The notes: generated by a model not told the origin, from the sequence alone. Shown: positions 1-9,564, counted from the stretch's first letter. The stretch: 31,158 nt of DNA from Prorocentrum cordatum (GCA_963575745.1 CAUYUJ010018338.1:87501-118658); one strand, 5' to 3'. Made by a program: numbers and translations.

Positions 1-79
1 GCACTGTTGGTCTCCATCCTTCTTCTCCTTCCACCTCCTCCCCTTCTGCTCCTTTCTCCTGTCCCCTGCGTGCCTTGGA

Positions 80-700
80 CCTTCTGGCTTCTTAAAGGTA
101 CTGCCAACTGCGCAAGTGTCGCCACTTGTATGAACTCCTTGTAAGTCCAGCAGATTTGCGCACCACGCGCATCCAGGCGAGACCTCGCGCTCCCTGTGGG
201 GCTCCCAGGAGATCCTAGGAGGTCCAGTGCTACGCCCCACGCGTATCCAAACGAGACCCCACGCTCCCTGGCTGCCCTCTGCGCAACCGTTGCCAGTTTC
301 GTGGGCTCCTGCGAGGTCGAGCGGAGTGGAGTGCCTCACGCATCCAGACGAGAACTCGCGCTCGTTGGACGGGGGCTGCTAAGTGCGCTATTGTCGTTTC
401 TTTGGTTCTTTCCTGGGAAGACCAGTGGAGCTACGCCCCAAACGCATTTAGACGAGAGCTCGAGCTCCCCGAAGGGGCTGCTAACTGCGCTACTGTCGCC
501 ACTCGCGTGGGTTCCTTAGAGGCTGAACTGCGCCCCACGCGCATCCAGACGAGACCTCGCGGTGTCCTACTGGGCTGCAAATTGCCCAAGTAGCAGCCTT
601 TTCGTAAGCTCCAGGGGTTCCAGCGGAGTGGTCCTACGGAGACCCGAACTATTTCTCTCCCTCGCCACTTCTCGTGAGCTCACGGGATGTTCCTGCGGAG
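80..700. repeat. Diverged tandem repeat, roughly 70-110 bp period
   Basis: The phrase CACGCGCATCCAGACGAGAC recurs in diverged form near 163, 238, 328, 438 and 534. It alternates with a second phrase like CTGCTAACTGCGCTACTGTC (near 94, 377, 477). The spacing is irregular, so this is an old, indel-rich tandem array rather than a young satellite. Short ORFs across it are by-products of the repeat and I call no gene. It may be the decayed flank of the retroelement that follows. Confidence 0.6.
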
Positions 701-779
701 GGCAGTGGTGCGGGGAGCCAAGCGAGACTTCGCCTTTCCGGGTGGCGTCATTTGCGCATCTGTCGCTTTTGCATGATGA

Positions 780-960
780 CCCCGGTTCGGTTCGGTCCGC
801 TTCGGCGCGCCTTCGTGTCGGTTCGGCCAGTCCCGTTCAGATCGCTGTCCGGTTCGGTCCATCCGGTCGGGTTCGGCTGGTTCGGTTCGGCGGTCCGGTT
901 CGGCTGCTCGGTTCGGCCGGTTCGGTCCTGTTCGGCCGGTTCGGTTCGGCCGGGGGGTTT
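780..960. repeat. GGTTCGG simple-sequence array
   Basis: Irregular runs of GGTTCGG and GGTTCGGCC, with interspersed GGTCCG, fill this stretch. It resembles a telomere-type heptamer superficially, but it is not the TTTAGGG repeat expected for dinoflagellates and is internal. ORFs in several frames cross it only because the repeat lacks stops. Confidence 0.7.
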
Positions 961-1057
961 GGGTTCGGCCCCCCTTGGGCCCCTCCGGGCCCCGTCCGGG
1001 CCTCTTCGGGGCCCCCGCGGAGCGTCTTAAGGCCATCCTGGGCGTCTTGTCGCCCTC

Positions 1058-2248
1058 TTGGGCCATTGGGCGGTTCTGTCTGATGTTCCTGCTCATTTTT
1101 CCGTGCCCGAGACGCTGGTTCAAAATCCCAGGCCCAAGCGGCGCTCGTTGACGAAATTGCTCCCCCCCCCTCTTAGGGCACTTCCTCCGCGACCCCTGCA
1201 GTCCGAGCCTGCCCAGGCCCGGCGGGCTTCCAGCGCGGCCCCAGCTTCTAGCCTCGCGAGCGCAGCCGTGGAGTCGCAGAGGGAGTTCGCCGACATCATC
1301 TCGGAGTCGCTTGTTCCGACCCGCGGCTGGTCGGCTGGCGCGCGTCAGGGACTTGTTGATGAGGCGCGACCCGTGGAGGAAGATGGACCCGTGGGAGAAG
1401 ATGAAGGGGCCCGGCGAGAAAGCGGCCCGTGCCGGTCCGGGCCCATCCGCCCCGACCTGCCCGGTCTAAAACGCCTCGGCTACCACCCTCTCCTCCCGGG
1501 CGACGGTTGCCAGCGCGCGCGCGACAGGGGGCGGCAGCAGCAGGAGTTGCAGAGCGACCGCCCTTTCAGGCAGCCGGACTTCGACGCGGGGATGGGCGAG
1601 GGCCAGTCGGTGACCGCGGCAGGGATCGCGGCAACTCTGCGGCCCGCGACGTTGGCGCTGGACGGGCTGCGCGAAGAGGTGCGGGGCATGCGCGGCAGCG
1701 TCGCCGACTTGAATGCGAACCTCTCCGAGTGCCTCGAATTCCGCGAGCAGCGCAGGACCGTTGCCGACGTCCGCGTCGAGAAGCTGGAGAGCCCGCGCAG
1801 CGACCTGCCGCAGCGCCCCGCCATGGGCGCGGACGTGCTGGCGAGGGAGATCCAGGCGGGCATCGAGGACGACGCGAAGGACTTCGCCCGCGCCCCTGCG
1901 TGCGCCGGCACGTCGACAGGATCAGGCGCGGAGAGCAAGGCCGCCGCCGCGGTCGTTGGCAACTTGGAGGGCCCCTCGGATCTCGAGCTGGCGACCGCGC
2001 GGTTGAACGGCGAGCGCTCGTCGCTGGGGGCCCCGCTGCCGATGGAGATGTGCGCCGCTCGGAGGCTCCTGCGATCGCGGCCGACCTGCGGAGCTCTTCG
2101 GGGTGCTGGCCCGCGAAGTGGAAACATGCGAGCCTGGGCGAATCAGGGCCACGCCGCCCCTGAGCGCGCGGCCAGGGAAATGCATTTCGGCCTCGGGCGC
2201 ATTTTTGAAGACGGAATGGCAGGTGCCACGCGTGATCTCGATTACTGA
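1058..2248 (+). pseudogene. LINE ORF1-like coiled-coil remnant
   Basis: An open frame of 396 codons. Its middle (about 1,560-1,990) has a high third-position GC content and a charged heptad-like sequence (for example LREEVRGMRGSVADLNANLS), typical of a coiled coil in the N-terminal protein of LINE-type elements. The first 150 codons are proline/arginine-rich and probably not original coding sequence. The last 80 codons lose codon bias, suggesting a frameshift near 2,000. The true start is not identifiable. I treat it as a retroelement remnant rather than a host gene; a host coiled-coil protein is the alternative. Confidence 0.45.
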
Positions 2249-3620
2249 CGAGGCGCTGTGCGCGGTCGCAACGGGCGGGGGCATTCCCTCGCGGCGAACG
2301 TCGCGAAGGCCCGGGCTGAGTGCGATTGGAAGGGCGAGTGGGTTTCTCGGGGCGAGCTGTGCCAGCGCGGGCCGATCGTCGAGCTGAGGGCGAAGTGCGC
2401 GGGGATCGCATCCAGGGCGGCAGCCGGCGCGAAAGGCCAATCGAAGGGGGGCTCCGGGGGGGGCCCTGCCCAGGGGCAGGCGGCCCCAGGGGAATGCGAA
2501 AGGGTTCCCCTCGAGTGATTCAACGGCGCCAAGAGTCGACGCTGCCGTCGTGGGCCCGCATGCTCTGCGAACTCGCGACAGCGTGAGCGCGCGCGTCGGG
2601 GGCGCGGGTGGCCGCGATGGCAGCCGCGCAGAAGATTTCCATCGCCGCGGTGGGCCGTTGCGCCCCTGCAGGGAAGACGTCGCACTAGGGCCGCGGAGCG
2701 CGGAAGGGCTACAAGCCGGGATCAACGCGCGAGGTCACTGACTCCAGATATCTTCTGGTGCTCGACGCGAACGACCGGGAGACAGCGGGGGTTCGTTTTC
2801 TGATATCTCCGCAGCGCGTGCAACCGTCGTCGGATCCAGAGTGGCATCGTCTAGGGCGCTCGCGGTGAAGCTGCGCGCTCGTCGCGGCAGGGCGCCGACG
2901 CCCAGCATTCGCGCCCCGCGCTGCGGCGGGCCGCGGGAGGCCCGAAGGGAATGCTACCAGTCTCTCGGCACCCTTCTGCGAGACATCTGTGGACGTAGGG
3001 GGCCGGTGCTTCTCGGGGCTTTCAATGTCAGGCTGCGCCGGCAGTTCCCGTGCGATTTGCCGCGCGGCGGGCCGCGCGTATCCGGCTGCCCGTCTGCGCG
3101 GCGTGATCCGAACTGCAGCCCGCTGCTCGAGCTTCGCGGGGCACGCGGGCCACTGGTCAGCAATGCGTTGTTCGACCGCCCGCCGGAAGCGCTAATGACG
3201 CGCTGCAACGTCGTTTCCAAGTCTCCCGATCCACTTCGCCCAGAACTTTGTGGCCGCGTCGATTCTCTACTCCTGAGGGCCGGCAGCCGCCCGTCAGCGA
3301 TGTTCGCAGCCGTGGGGGCGCGACCCTTGCGCCCCGCAGTTGCCCGCCCCTCTGCTGCGCGCGCTTGGGCGCTGAGACAACCGCCTGGGGGCGAAGGGAG
3401 ACGCCGGGTTCGCAGGCGCTGTCTGGCAGCGGTGTGGTCGGCGATTTCAGCGCCGCGTTCTCGGGCAAAATGGCAGGCTTAGATTCGGGCCAGTGTATTT
3501 CAGATGAACTGAACGCAGCGATGTAGTTGCCCCCGAGCGCGCTGCTGGATAATGCCTGCCTACACTTCCGGCAACTCGCCATCGACCGCGGTTCAGCAGT
3601 GCGACCCTGAAGCCGATCGC
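1100..3620 (+). mobile_element. Decayed non-LTR (LINE-type) retrotransposon, 5' half
   Basis: This stretch carries an ORF1-like coiled-coil segment (about 1,560-1,990), then frame-broken sequence, then an apurinic-endonuclease-like domain (about 2,990-3,260). That order matches dinoflagellate LINE-type elements. The endonuclease remnant shows GAFNVRL near 3,015-3,034, where active members of the EEP nuclease superfamily have G-D-F-N. It also shows NALFDRPPEA near 3,160-3,191. The catalytic Asp is therefore replaced by Ala. No reverse transcriptase follows here; a separate RT fragment lies at 15,885-16,180 on the same strand. The assignment rests on remembered family motifs, and ends of the element and target-site duplications were not found. 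Confidence 0.6.
2841..3482 (+). pseudogene. Endonuclease domain remnant of a LINE-type element
   Basis: The 213-codon frame has no convincing start (the first ATG-like codon is GTG in context). It contains a stretch resembling the endonuclease/exonuclease/phosphatase (EEP) fold: a ring of residues around LLGAFNVRL, then SNALFDRPPEA, then VDSLLL where active enzymes have an Asp-Leu-Leu turn. The expected metal-binding Asp of the GDFN motif is missing. Upstream and downstream parts lose similarity at once, so frameshifts bound the domain. By analogy with the family it once nicked target DNA for retrotransposition. It cannot be active. Confidence 0.5.
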
Positions 3621-3724
3621 GCAGAGGGTAAGCATAGTGGAATGGAAATGTTTCCCCAATCAGAGCTTGCCTCTGTAGGGGTCCTAGCGGATTCAAGGGT
3701 TAGGTGAGGTTTGTCGCCGATTTC

Positions 3725-3925
3725 GGTGCCCGGGCCCGGGCGCCTGGGTGCCCGGGTGCCCGGCGGTGGGTGCCCGGGTGCCCGGCGGTGCCCGGGTGCC
3801 TGGGTGGCCGGTGAGGTGCGTGGCCGATGTCGGTGGCCGGGCCCGGGTGCCCCGGCGCCCAGGCGCTGGGGGGTGCCCGGTTGCCCGGGGGTGCCCGGGG
3901 GCTGGGGGGGTGCCCAGTAGCCCAA
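3725..3925. repeat. CCCGGGTGCC minisatellite
   Basis: Tandem CCCGGGTGCC / CCCGGCGGTG units, about 200 bp, self-complementary at CCCGGG. No gene; the ORFs on both strands are repeat artefacts. Confidence 0.8.
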
Positions 3926-4222
3926 CAGCCCAGTAGCCCTATAGCCTTATTGCCTTATTGCCTTATAGTATAGCCCTATAGCCCTGCAGCCCTATAGCCT
4001 TATATCCCTACAGCCCTAATAGCCTTATGTCCCTATAGCCCTATAGCCCCATAGCCCATGTAGCTCTATAGCCCCATAGACCTATAGCCCTGTAGCCCTA
4101 TAGGCCACATTCCTATAGCCCAATGGCCCTATAGCCCGATAGCCCGATAGCCCTATAGCCCTATAACCCTACAGCCCGATAGCCCTATAGCACTATAGCC
4201 CGATAGCCCTATAGCCCTACGG
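3921..4222. repeat. 8-bp AGCCCTAT minisatellite
   Basis: About 300 bp of near-perfect AGCCCTAT octamers (TATAGCCC in another phase), with variants such as AGCCTTAT and AGCCCGAT. It ends in a run of ten G at about 4,221-4,230. It abuts the CCCGGGTGCC array directly. Confidence 0.9.
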
Positions 4223-4535
4223 GGGGGGGGCAGTTGGAATATCAGAAAAATCGGATTGAGGTTTTTCTCCGGTATCATAACAGAGACATATGACTTCGCG
4301 GCATGGTCAAGGCGTCCGTCAAAGCAGACAGAGAGGAGTGGGTCGACGACCCCCTCGCCTCCGGGGATTGGGCCGAGACGCGGGAACTGCAGAAAGGTTC
4401 CTCTGCGCGGCGGGGCCGCGCGAAGAACTCGAGCGGAAGACTGGTCGACAGCTGTCAGAGGGCGGACGCGTTCGTAGATTATTGTTCTGGCTATCGGCCA
4501 GCGCCGCCGACCCAGGTCGCTGGGGGCGCCCCCGT

Positions 4536-4735
4536 CGCCAACGGGCGCGCGCGCGCTCGCAGACACTGCGCGCGCACGCGCGCGCTGCGCGCGCCGGCAG
4601 ACGCGCGCCACATCCACGCACGCGCGCCACCTTCGCAGGCATATGCACGCGCGCGTGCGCCGGCAACGCGCGCGCATGCACGCGCCGCGCAGACCGCGCA
4701 AACGCACGCGTGCACCACGCGACAAACGCGCGTTT
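4536..4735. repeat. Alternating purine-pyrimidine (CG/CA) tract
   Basis: Dense GCGCGC and GCACGC runs alternate purine and pyrimidine for about 200 bp, with short interruptions (for example CAGACACTG). Such sequence is the classic substrate for left-handed Z-DNA. No coding signal is visible: the arginine/alanine-rich ORFs on both strands are by-products. Confidence 0.75.
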
Positions 4736-4854
4736 CACCGCCACCTTCATCTCTCCCCCAATTTGCTGCCCGTTTTCCGCTCTTGTCCCGTTTCACCTCT
4801 CCCCCTCACTCCCTGATTCCCTCTTCGCGTGCGCGGGCAAACGCTGCCCCCCGC

Positions 4855-5190
4855 GCGCGCGCGCCCCCCCCCCCTCTTCCCCGGCAGGGCCACCCCGGCA
4901 ACCCCCCAGAGGCTGTAGCCGAGGCTCCTGCATGCTCGCGCGCCGCGGACCCCCCTCCCCTTCCCCTCCCCCGCGCCATCGGAACCCGCGCCGCCGGATA
5001 CCCGCCCCGCCCCTCCTCCTCCAATTCCCTTTGTCCACAAGCGGGGCGGGGGACCGGGCCCCTGCGCCGCCGCCGCCGCCGGAGCCCGCGCCGCCGGGCC
5101 CTCCCCCTACTCCTGCCCCGGCAGAGCCACCCCGGCCACCAGACCCCCCGCCCCTCCTTCCCTCAATTCCCCTTGTCCGCAGGCGGAACC
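4855..5190. repeat. C-rich block with dispersed CCCCGGCAGAGCCACC motif
   Basis: C/G-only stretches surround the phrase CTGCCCCGGCAGAGCCACC at about 5,114. A shorter copy lies near 4,883 and a longer match at about 13,567-13,650, with the same orientation and similar flanking GGGCCCCTGC. This indicates a dispersed repeat of roughly 85 bp. No gene is supported. Confidence 0.55.
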
Positions 5191-5194
5191 CAGA

Positions 5195-5890
5195 GGCTCG
5201 AAAGTTTGAAAAAAAACAAAGAACTTTGAAAAACGTGCAAGATTCCAGGGTCGAGCATGAATAACGAAGCTGATTTACAAAGAACAGTTGTTTTTTGCCT
5301 TCGAAAACAAGGGTTCGCTTTGAAATTCGCTTGTCCGACCGATGTTATTTCGAAGAACCTTTGAAAAACGTGTTTTCGAAGTGTGATGTGTCTACAAAGT
5401 AATAGCCCACGCGCTTTGTCACTCCCTACGGGAGTCAGCGTATTTTAACTCTAAGACCCCTGCGGCAGTGTATAGTATACTTGGGATGTGTGACGTTGGA
5501 GGTTCGCGCAGATTGAATGCCTCATGTTGCCCTGTCCGTCTTGCTACTCCTGCTCAGTCTCCCTTGTCCCCTTTTGTCTTTCAGAAGCATCGGTGCGTTA
5601 GGGCGATCGTCTTGGTCTGTTATTCCTCGTCGCCACTGCTCGAGGGGTCGCCCATTGCTCACTCAACGGACAGCCCGATGAACTTGTAGCTCTGGAGCCG
5701 TTGGAAATAAGTACCCTGCTCGCTTGAGGCCCTGGAAGTCCTTAGGCGGATAAGGTCTTGGAAGCTCCTCAGGCGGCTGGCTCCTCGATGTCTCCCCCTG
5801 TTGTCCGTGGTCTTGATTGGGATGTACCGAGCGCACTCCTTGTTAGAACATTCGGGGGGAGCACTGCGAGATCTCAGCCAGGAGAGCCCA
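5195..5890. other. AT-richer intergenic segment
   Basis: No convincing gene. Base composition drops sharply in GC compared with its surroundings. The phrase CTTTGAAAAACGTG occurs twice (near 5,223 and 5,360), and TTCGAAAAC occurs in both orientations. A small hairpin ACTCCC-TAC-GGGAGT sits near 5,423. The sequence directly precedes the relict spliced leader of the first retrogene and may supply its promoter, but no known motif proves this. Confidence 0.4.
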
Positions 5891-5920
5891 ACCGTACTTG
5901 TTCAAGCCATTTTGGCTCAG
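5891..5920 (+). other. Double relict spliced leader (DinoSL)
   Basis: Bases 5,907-5,920 read CCATTTTGGCTCAG, a one-base-deleted copy of the last 15 nt of DinoSL. Directly upstream, 5,891-5,906 begins ACCGTA and ends TTCAAG, the two ends of a second, internally deleted leader. The junction TCAAG|CCATTTTGG is what results when a leader is trans-spliced onto the AG inside an older leader, as described for recycled dinoflagellate mRNAs. The start codon of the next gene is 16 bases downstream. Confidence 0.8.
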
Positions 5921-5936
5921 CAGGCTTTGTCGAAAC

Positions 5937-6967
5937 ATGCCGTGTAGCAAAAGTGTAACGATACCTCCAGACAAAGTGAAGCAGCTGCTCGATGAGTGTG
6001 TTTCTCTTTCTTCATGCAAGCCCAAGGTTTTGTTCAGACCTAAGAGCGTTAACAAGGCTGGAAACACCAGCGATTGGAGTACAATCAATAAGCATCGTAT
6101 TCTTCTCAGCGAAGTGCTGGATTTAACAAGTGGCCGTCAGATTCATCAGACAAGTTTTGCCAAACAATTGGAAACATGGCTTTCAGAACACGGGATGCAA
6201 TGGTCACATCGGGACGTTGAGGATTCATCCGAGGGGCTTCGAATCATGATCCGAACGTTGAAAGCAAAAAACGAGATCCAGCAGGTGGGCTACCTCCGAG
6301 ATCCTACCAGCAACTTCAGACTCTGATGGATAAGGTTCGTGTAGACAACGATACCCCGACTCGAGATGACGATCAGAGCGACAGCGATTCTGTAGAGGTT
6401 CTTCCACCCAAGAAGCGTGCGTTGGTTCCCACGCTTTCTATTTCGAGCGAGGACGTGCCGCCCAAACTCACTAAACATGAAAAGGATGCTGGTATCGACT
6501 TCGACGTGCTGAGCGCGTCTCTGTGGCCTAGCAGTTCGAAGGGGTCCGAGTCCGTGGATGCTATCGTCGATGGCTTGGTGGTGCCGAACGTCGTCGGCCC
6601 GACAATGAACAATTACAAGTCCATGAACCGTGAGCTGAAAGGGAAACCTGCGGCTGCATATAAGCGGCCTGCGGCCGCGGCTAAGCGGCCTGCTGCTGCA
6701 GTACCTGGTCCCCCTCATTCTCCTGATCCTTCTTCTGGTCCAGAGGGTGCTGCAGCGGTGGTGGATCTGCTGAAGGATTATCTCCCTTGGGATGGCTCGG
6801 ACCCCCCGCTCCAGGTCATGAAAAAGCGTGTGCACAGCAAGGGCTTTCACTCGGAGAGAGATCGTGTGATCAAGAGTGGCGTCACGAACAAAGATGAAAT
6901 CAGTAGGAGGGCGTCTGCGGCTGGCCAGGCCTTGTTGAAGCAATGGCTGACTCGCGTTGGCATGTAG
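5937..6967 (+). CDS. Unrecognised dinoflagellate protein with KRPAAA motifs (frame broken once)
   Basis: Two open frames abut: 5,937-6,326 and 6,326-6,967 (stop and start overlap as TGATG). The first ATG after the relict leader is chosen; TTG at 5,898 lies inside the leader. The N-terminal part (about 115 residues) is a basic/hydrophobic domain I do not recognise, ending in a helix KAKNEIQQ. Reading the second frame back gives QLQTLMDKVRVDNDTPT, clearly the continuation. Either a 26-nt GT...AG segment (6,285-6,310) is removed, or one base is missing near 6,300. The C-terminal part has an acidic patch, an NLS-like PPKKRA, then AAYKRPAAAAKRPAAAVP, and a basic tail. Intron-poor structure and the SL relict indicate a retrogene. 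Function unknown; it may be a nuclear basic protein. Confidence 0.65.
6285..6310 (+). other. 26-nt GT...AG segment restoring the frame
   Basis: The segment begins GTGGGC and ends ACCAG, preceded by codon CAG and followed by CAA. Removing it fuses the two frames in phase 0 as ...NEIQQ|QLQTLMDK.... It is far shorter than usual spliceosomal introns, so a one-base deletion in the genome or assembly is an equally good explanation. Confidence 0.4.
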
Positions 6968-6994
6968 GGACTGTCGCGTCAGAGCCACGGCTGT

Positions 6995-7325
6995 CAGGGA
7001 GGGTAAAGGAGGAGGAGGCTGAGGAGGAAGTGGAGGAGGAGGAGGAGGAGGAGGAGGAGGGGAGGAGGCTGGGAAGGAATAAGTTTTTTCTTCAATTCAA
7101 GCTCGAGCCAAGGCAGAACGCGGGGAGGAGGAAGAGGAGGAGGAGGATGAGGAGGAGGATGAGGAGGGGGATGAGGAGGAGGACCAGCAGGAGTAAGAAG
7201 GGTCAAGAGGATAATGATGAGGAGGAGGAGGAGCAGGATAGAGGAGCGGAGGGGGGACTGAGAAGGAGAAGAGGGAGAGGAAGAAGAAGCTCAGGACGAC
7301 GAGACGGAAAGGAGGAAGATTAAGA
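6995..7325. repeat. Purine-strand (GGA/GAG)n microsatellite
   Basis: Nearly pure GGAGGAGGAG sequence on the plus strand with a 50-bp unique island (about 7,080-7,125). It lies just after the stop codon of the preceding gene. The Glu/Arg-rich ORF over it is spurious. Confidence 0.85.
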
Positions 7326-7930
7326 GAAGTGCGACGACTCCCCCCCCCTCTGCGTCTTCCACTTCATCTCCTCTCCCGTCTCCCGCTTGCTGTTCTGTGT
7401 CTGTAGCTCGGCGGTGAACTAATTTTCCGCTCTCTGTCGGCCACCGCACGTATCCAGAGCCCGTTGAGATCTTGCTGGCATTTTCTATGCAGTGGCTGCA
7501 GGTCTTTGACAGCGACAAGTTTCGTGAAAGGACGGACCCAAAAAGCCCACAAGTGTTCCCTGCTTCCGGAACCCAGAAAGACCTCCATAAGGCCTCCACC
7601 CGTTGGTGCCATCACAATATCCACGGCATCGCATCCGTCAAAATCTCCAGCGACATCAACCATCAACAACATTAACATTGCCAGCAATACCGTCACTATT
7701 CGTAGACGTCATCGCAATCTGCACGACCGACATCAACATCGACACCATCCATGCGTGAGTGGTTGTGCCATAGGTTTCGCCCTCTGCCGCCGAGAACGAC
7801 GCGCTATGCTGACGTCTTTCAAATGTATGCAAAACGCACCACGTCATGGAACAGTCAACCAGTAACGTGAGCAGCGTGCGAAACCACGAAACCAACAAAC
7901 GACAAACAAGAAACCGAAACGACCGCTGTT
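7326..7930. other. No gene seen; CATCAAC-rich spacer
   Basis: Only short weak ORFs. Bases 7,630-7,760 are rich in CATCAAC/CATCGAC words, similar to spacers after the other plus-strand genes (about 8,800-8,820 and 10,840-10,990). It could be 3' UTR plus intergenic DNA. Confidence 0.4.
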
Positions 7931-7952
7931 TCCGTAGCTATCCGGGCTCAGG
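7931..7952 (+). other. Relict spliced leader (DinoSL), full length
   Basis: The 22 bases start TCCGTAGCTATCC and end GGGCTCAGG. They align without gaps to the whole 22-nt DinoSL with about 17 identities, including the 5' TCCGTAGC and the GGCTCA core. The next ATG in a long frame is 49 bases downstream, a plausible short 5' UTR. Confidence 0.75.
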
Positions 7953-8001
7953 CACGCGTCCAGATTGAAGGCGCCACGGACTTTCGCATTTCTCTCATTT
8001 G

Positions 8002-8649
8002 ATGTCTCGGCGTCGGCGGGAGTTTACGCCATTTCAGGGTCGAGGGTTCAAGCTTGATGGAGATCGCAGGGTGAGAGCTCCACAACCTGCTCGTGATCCC
8101 GAACATGTCGTTGAGGTTGCTGGCTCGCCTCGACCAATGCGAATGCAACCGAGCTGCGATCCATCGAGGGGGTCCGACGGCTTGTCTGAGGCGATGGGTC
8201 AGCTTCTTGCCTTCGAGCAAACGGAGCAGATTCAGGCCGTCCAGTCGCACTCGTTCGCTCATGCCAGTGACAACGACTTGTCTGTGGGTATAAAGGCCAT
8301 CAGCAACATGAAGGTCATCGCAAGTTCGTGGTTGGCGGAGCTTCCAGAGCACAAGTACACGCGCGACCTGAGGGAACAGATTGACGAGTTCTTGATCCAG
8401 AGTGCGTCGGCTGAGAGCTACGGCGACGCTCATCACAACGGCCCGCCTGATCACCACCTTATCTCGATGAAGAACAGCCTGCCCGCGACGTTTCGCAATC
8501 TCCGAGACGATGCCGACGCGTGCCTGGGCAAGAAAAAGGACCTCTCAGCGCATGGCTCTTCATCGAGCAAGCGCGGGAGCAGCTCGACGCCGCCAGAGGC
8601 TGCCCCAAAGAAGAAAACTTGGAAGGTAGACGATGATGATTCAGACTGA
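8002..8649 (+). CDS. Unrecognised intronless protein, 215 aa
   Basis: A single uninterrupted frame with ATG at 8,002. The ATG is preceded by TTG, which I do not use because the genome is eukaryotic. The protein begins with a basic patch (MSRRRREF). A helical middle follows (about residues 60-145, for example KVIASSWLAELPEHKYTRD). The low-complexity tail has Ser/Lys runs, an NLS-like APKKKTW and the acidic end VDDDDSD. I do not recognise a domain. The frame has GC-rich third positions, unlike its flanks, supporting real coding. A full-length relict leader 49 bases upstream and lack of introns indicate insertion of a processed mRNA. Basic start, NLS and acidic tail hint at a nuclear location (inference). 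Confidence 0.7.
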   Translation: MSRRRREFTPFQGRGFKLDGDRRVRAPQPARDPEHVVEVAGSPRPMRMQPSCDPSRGSDGLSEAMGQLLAFEQTEQIQAVQSHSFAHASDNDLSVGIKAISNMKVIASSWLAELPEHKYTRDLREQIDEFLIQSASAESYGDAHHNGPPDHHLISMKNSLPATFRNLRDDADACLGKKKDLSAHGSSSSKRGSSSTPPEAAPKKKTWKVDDDDSD

Positions 8650-8842
8650 ACCCTCGCTTCTCTCGTTGCAGGCGCCGTTTGTGTTGATGGCTCGTGTCTT
8701 TCGCATTTAGCTGCGTGCTAGATTCAGACGAGTCAGCAGAGACTTGCCGCGGCCAGAAATTCAAGCACTGGCGCCAGACGGTCTCCTCTATTCCCATCGC
8801 CAATAACATCAACAATCACGCATTCACAGGGTAGTACTAAGG

Positions 8843-9003
8843 GTGGCCCAAAGGAGTAGCAGGAGTGACCCAAAGGAGTGGCCCAAAGGAGGCCCGAATG
8901 AGGCCCAAAGGAGGCCCAAAGGAGTAGGAGTAGCCCAAAGGAGGGCCAAAGGAGTGGCCCAAAGGAGTGGCCCAAAGGAGTGGCCCAAAGGAGGCCCGAT
9001 TGA
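8843..9003. repeat. GGCCCAAAGGAGT minisatellite
   Basis: Tandem units of GGCCCAAAGGAGT (12-13 bp, variants GGCCCAAAGGAG and AGGAGTAG), about a dozen copies. Leu/Gly/Pro-rich ORFs on the opposite strand come from the repeat. Confidence 0.9.
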
Positions 9004-9375
9004 AAGCGTAGTAGGAGTGGCCGACAGGAGGCCTAGACAAATTTCACTTTGCCCCTCGAGGCCCAGGGGGGCCCCATATAGGACCAAAGGATGTCCAAGC
9101 AATTGCCATTGAGGTTCTCGTGGCCCCTCATGGCTCCAATGACCTACAGCGCGACCTCCAGCAGAAGCCCACCCCCTCACCCCCGTGAGAGCCAACCTAA
9201 GGTGATCAAGAAAACGCGCTCGTTCAGTGTTTGCCTTGTGACCCGACGCCTGATTTCTTCCCTGTTTGCAGCTGCTCCTGGAGGCCGGCAATTCTGAGGT
9301 CTTTTCGCGAAGTGGCCAGCTTCGATCCCGAAGTTCTGCTGGGAGTACGAGGGTGATTCAAGAGCACGCGCGCGG

Positions 9376-9535
9376 GTCCTTGCATACTTGCGTTCTTGCT
9401 TGCATACTTGCACTCTTGCATACTTGCACATCGCAAAACAATCAGATCAATAACGCAAGAATGCAAGAATGCAAGAATGCATTCTTGCATACTTGCATTC
9501 TTGCCTGTACCCTTGCATGCATTCTTGCGCGCCGC
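9376..9535. repeat. 8-bp GCATTCTT repeat with a large palindrome
   Basis: Units of GCATACTT/GCATTCTT on the plus strand meet the complementary GCAAGAAT units. Bases 9,455-9,478 are three perfect GCAAGAAT units, and 9,481-9,504 are their reverse complement with one mismatch. The 18-bp core 9,471-9,488 is a perfect palindrome. The array lies about 60 bases upstream of a relict spliced leader. Confidence 0.85.
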
Positions 9536-9564
9536 TGGTTCTGAGTTCAAGGCCTTCTCAGATT

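Noticed and set aside
780-960. Telomere-like GGTTCGG repeat
   Set aside because: Internal, irregular, and not the TTTAGGG type expected for this group.
3460-3480. GCCATTTTG on the minus strand, leader-like
   Set aside because: Similarity stops after nine bases and lies within the LINE remnant with no downstream ORF.
5758-5958. Plus-strand 66-codon ORF overlapping the leader relict
   Set aside because: It crosses the relict leader and conflicts with the better frame starting at 5,937.
6324-6328. TGATG stop-start overlap read as translational coupling
   Set aside because: The downstream frame reads meaningfully upstream of the ATG (QLQTLMDK), so it is one protein with a frame break, not two coupled genes.
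6994-7323. Glu/Arg-rich and Leu/Pro-rich ORFs in purine blocks (also at 13,006, 17,224, 19,145, 25,656)
   Set aside because: Direct translation of triplet repeats, open in several frames at once.
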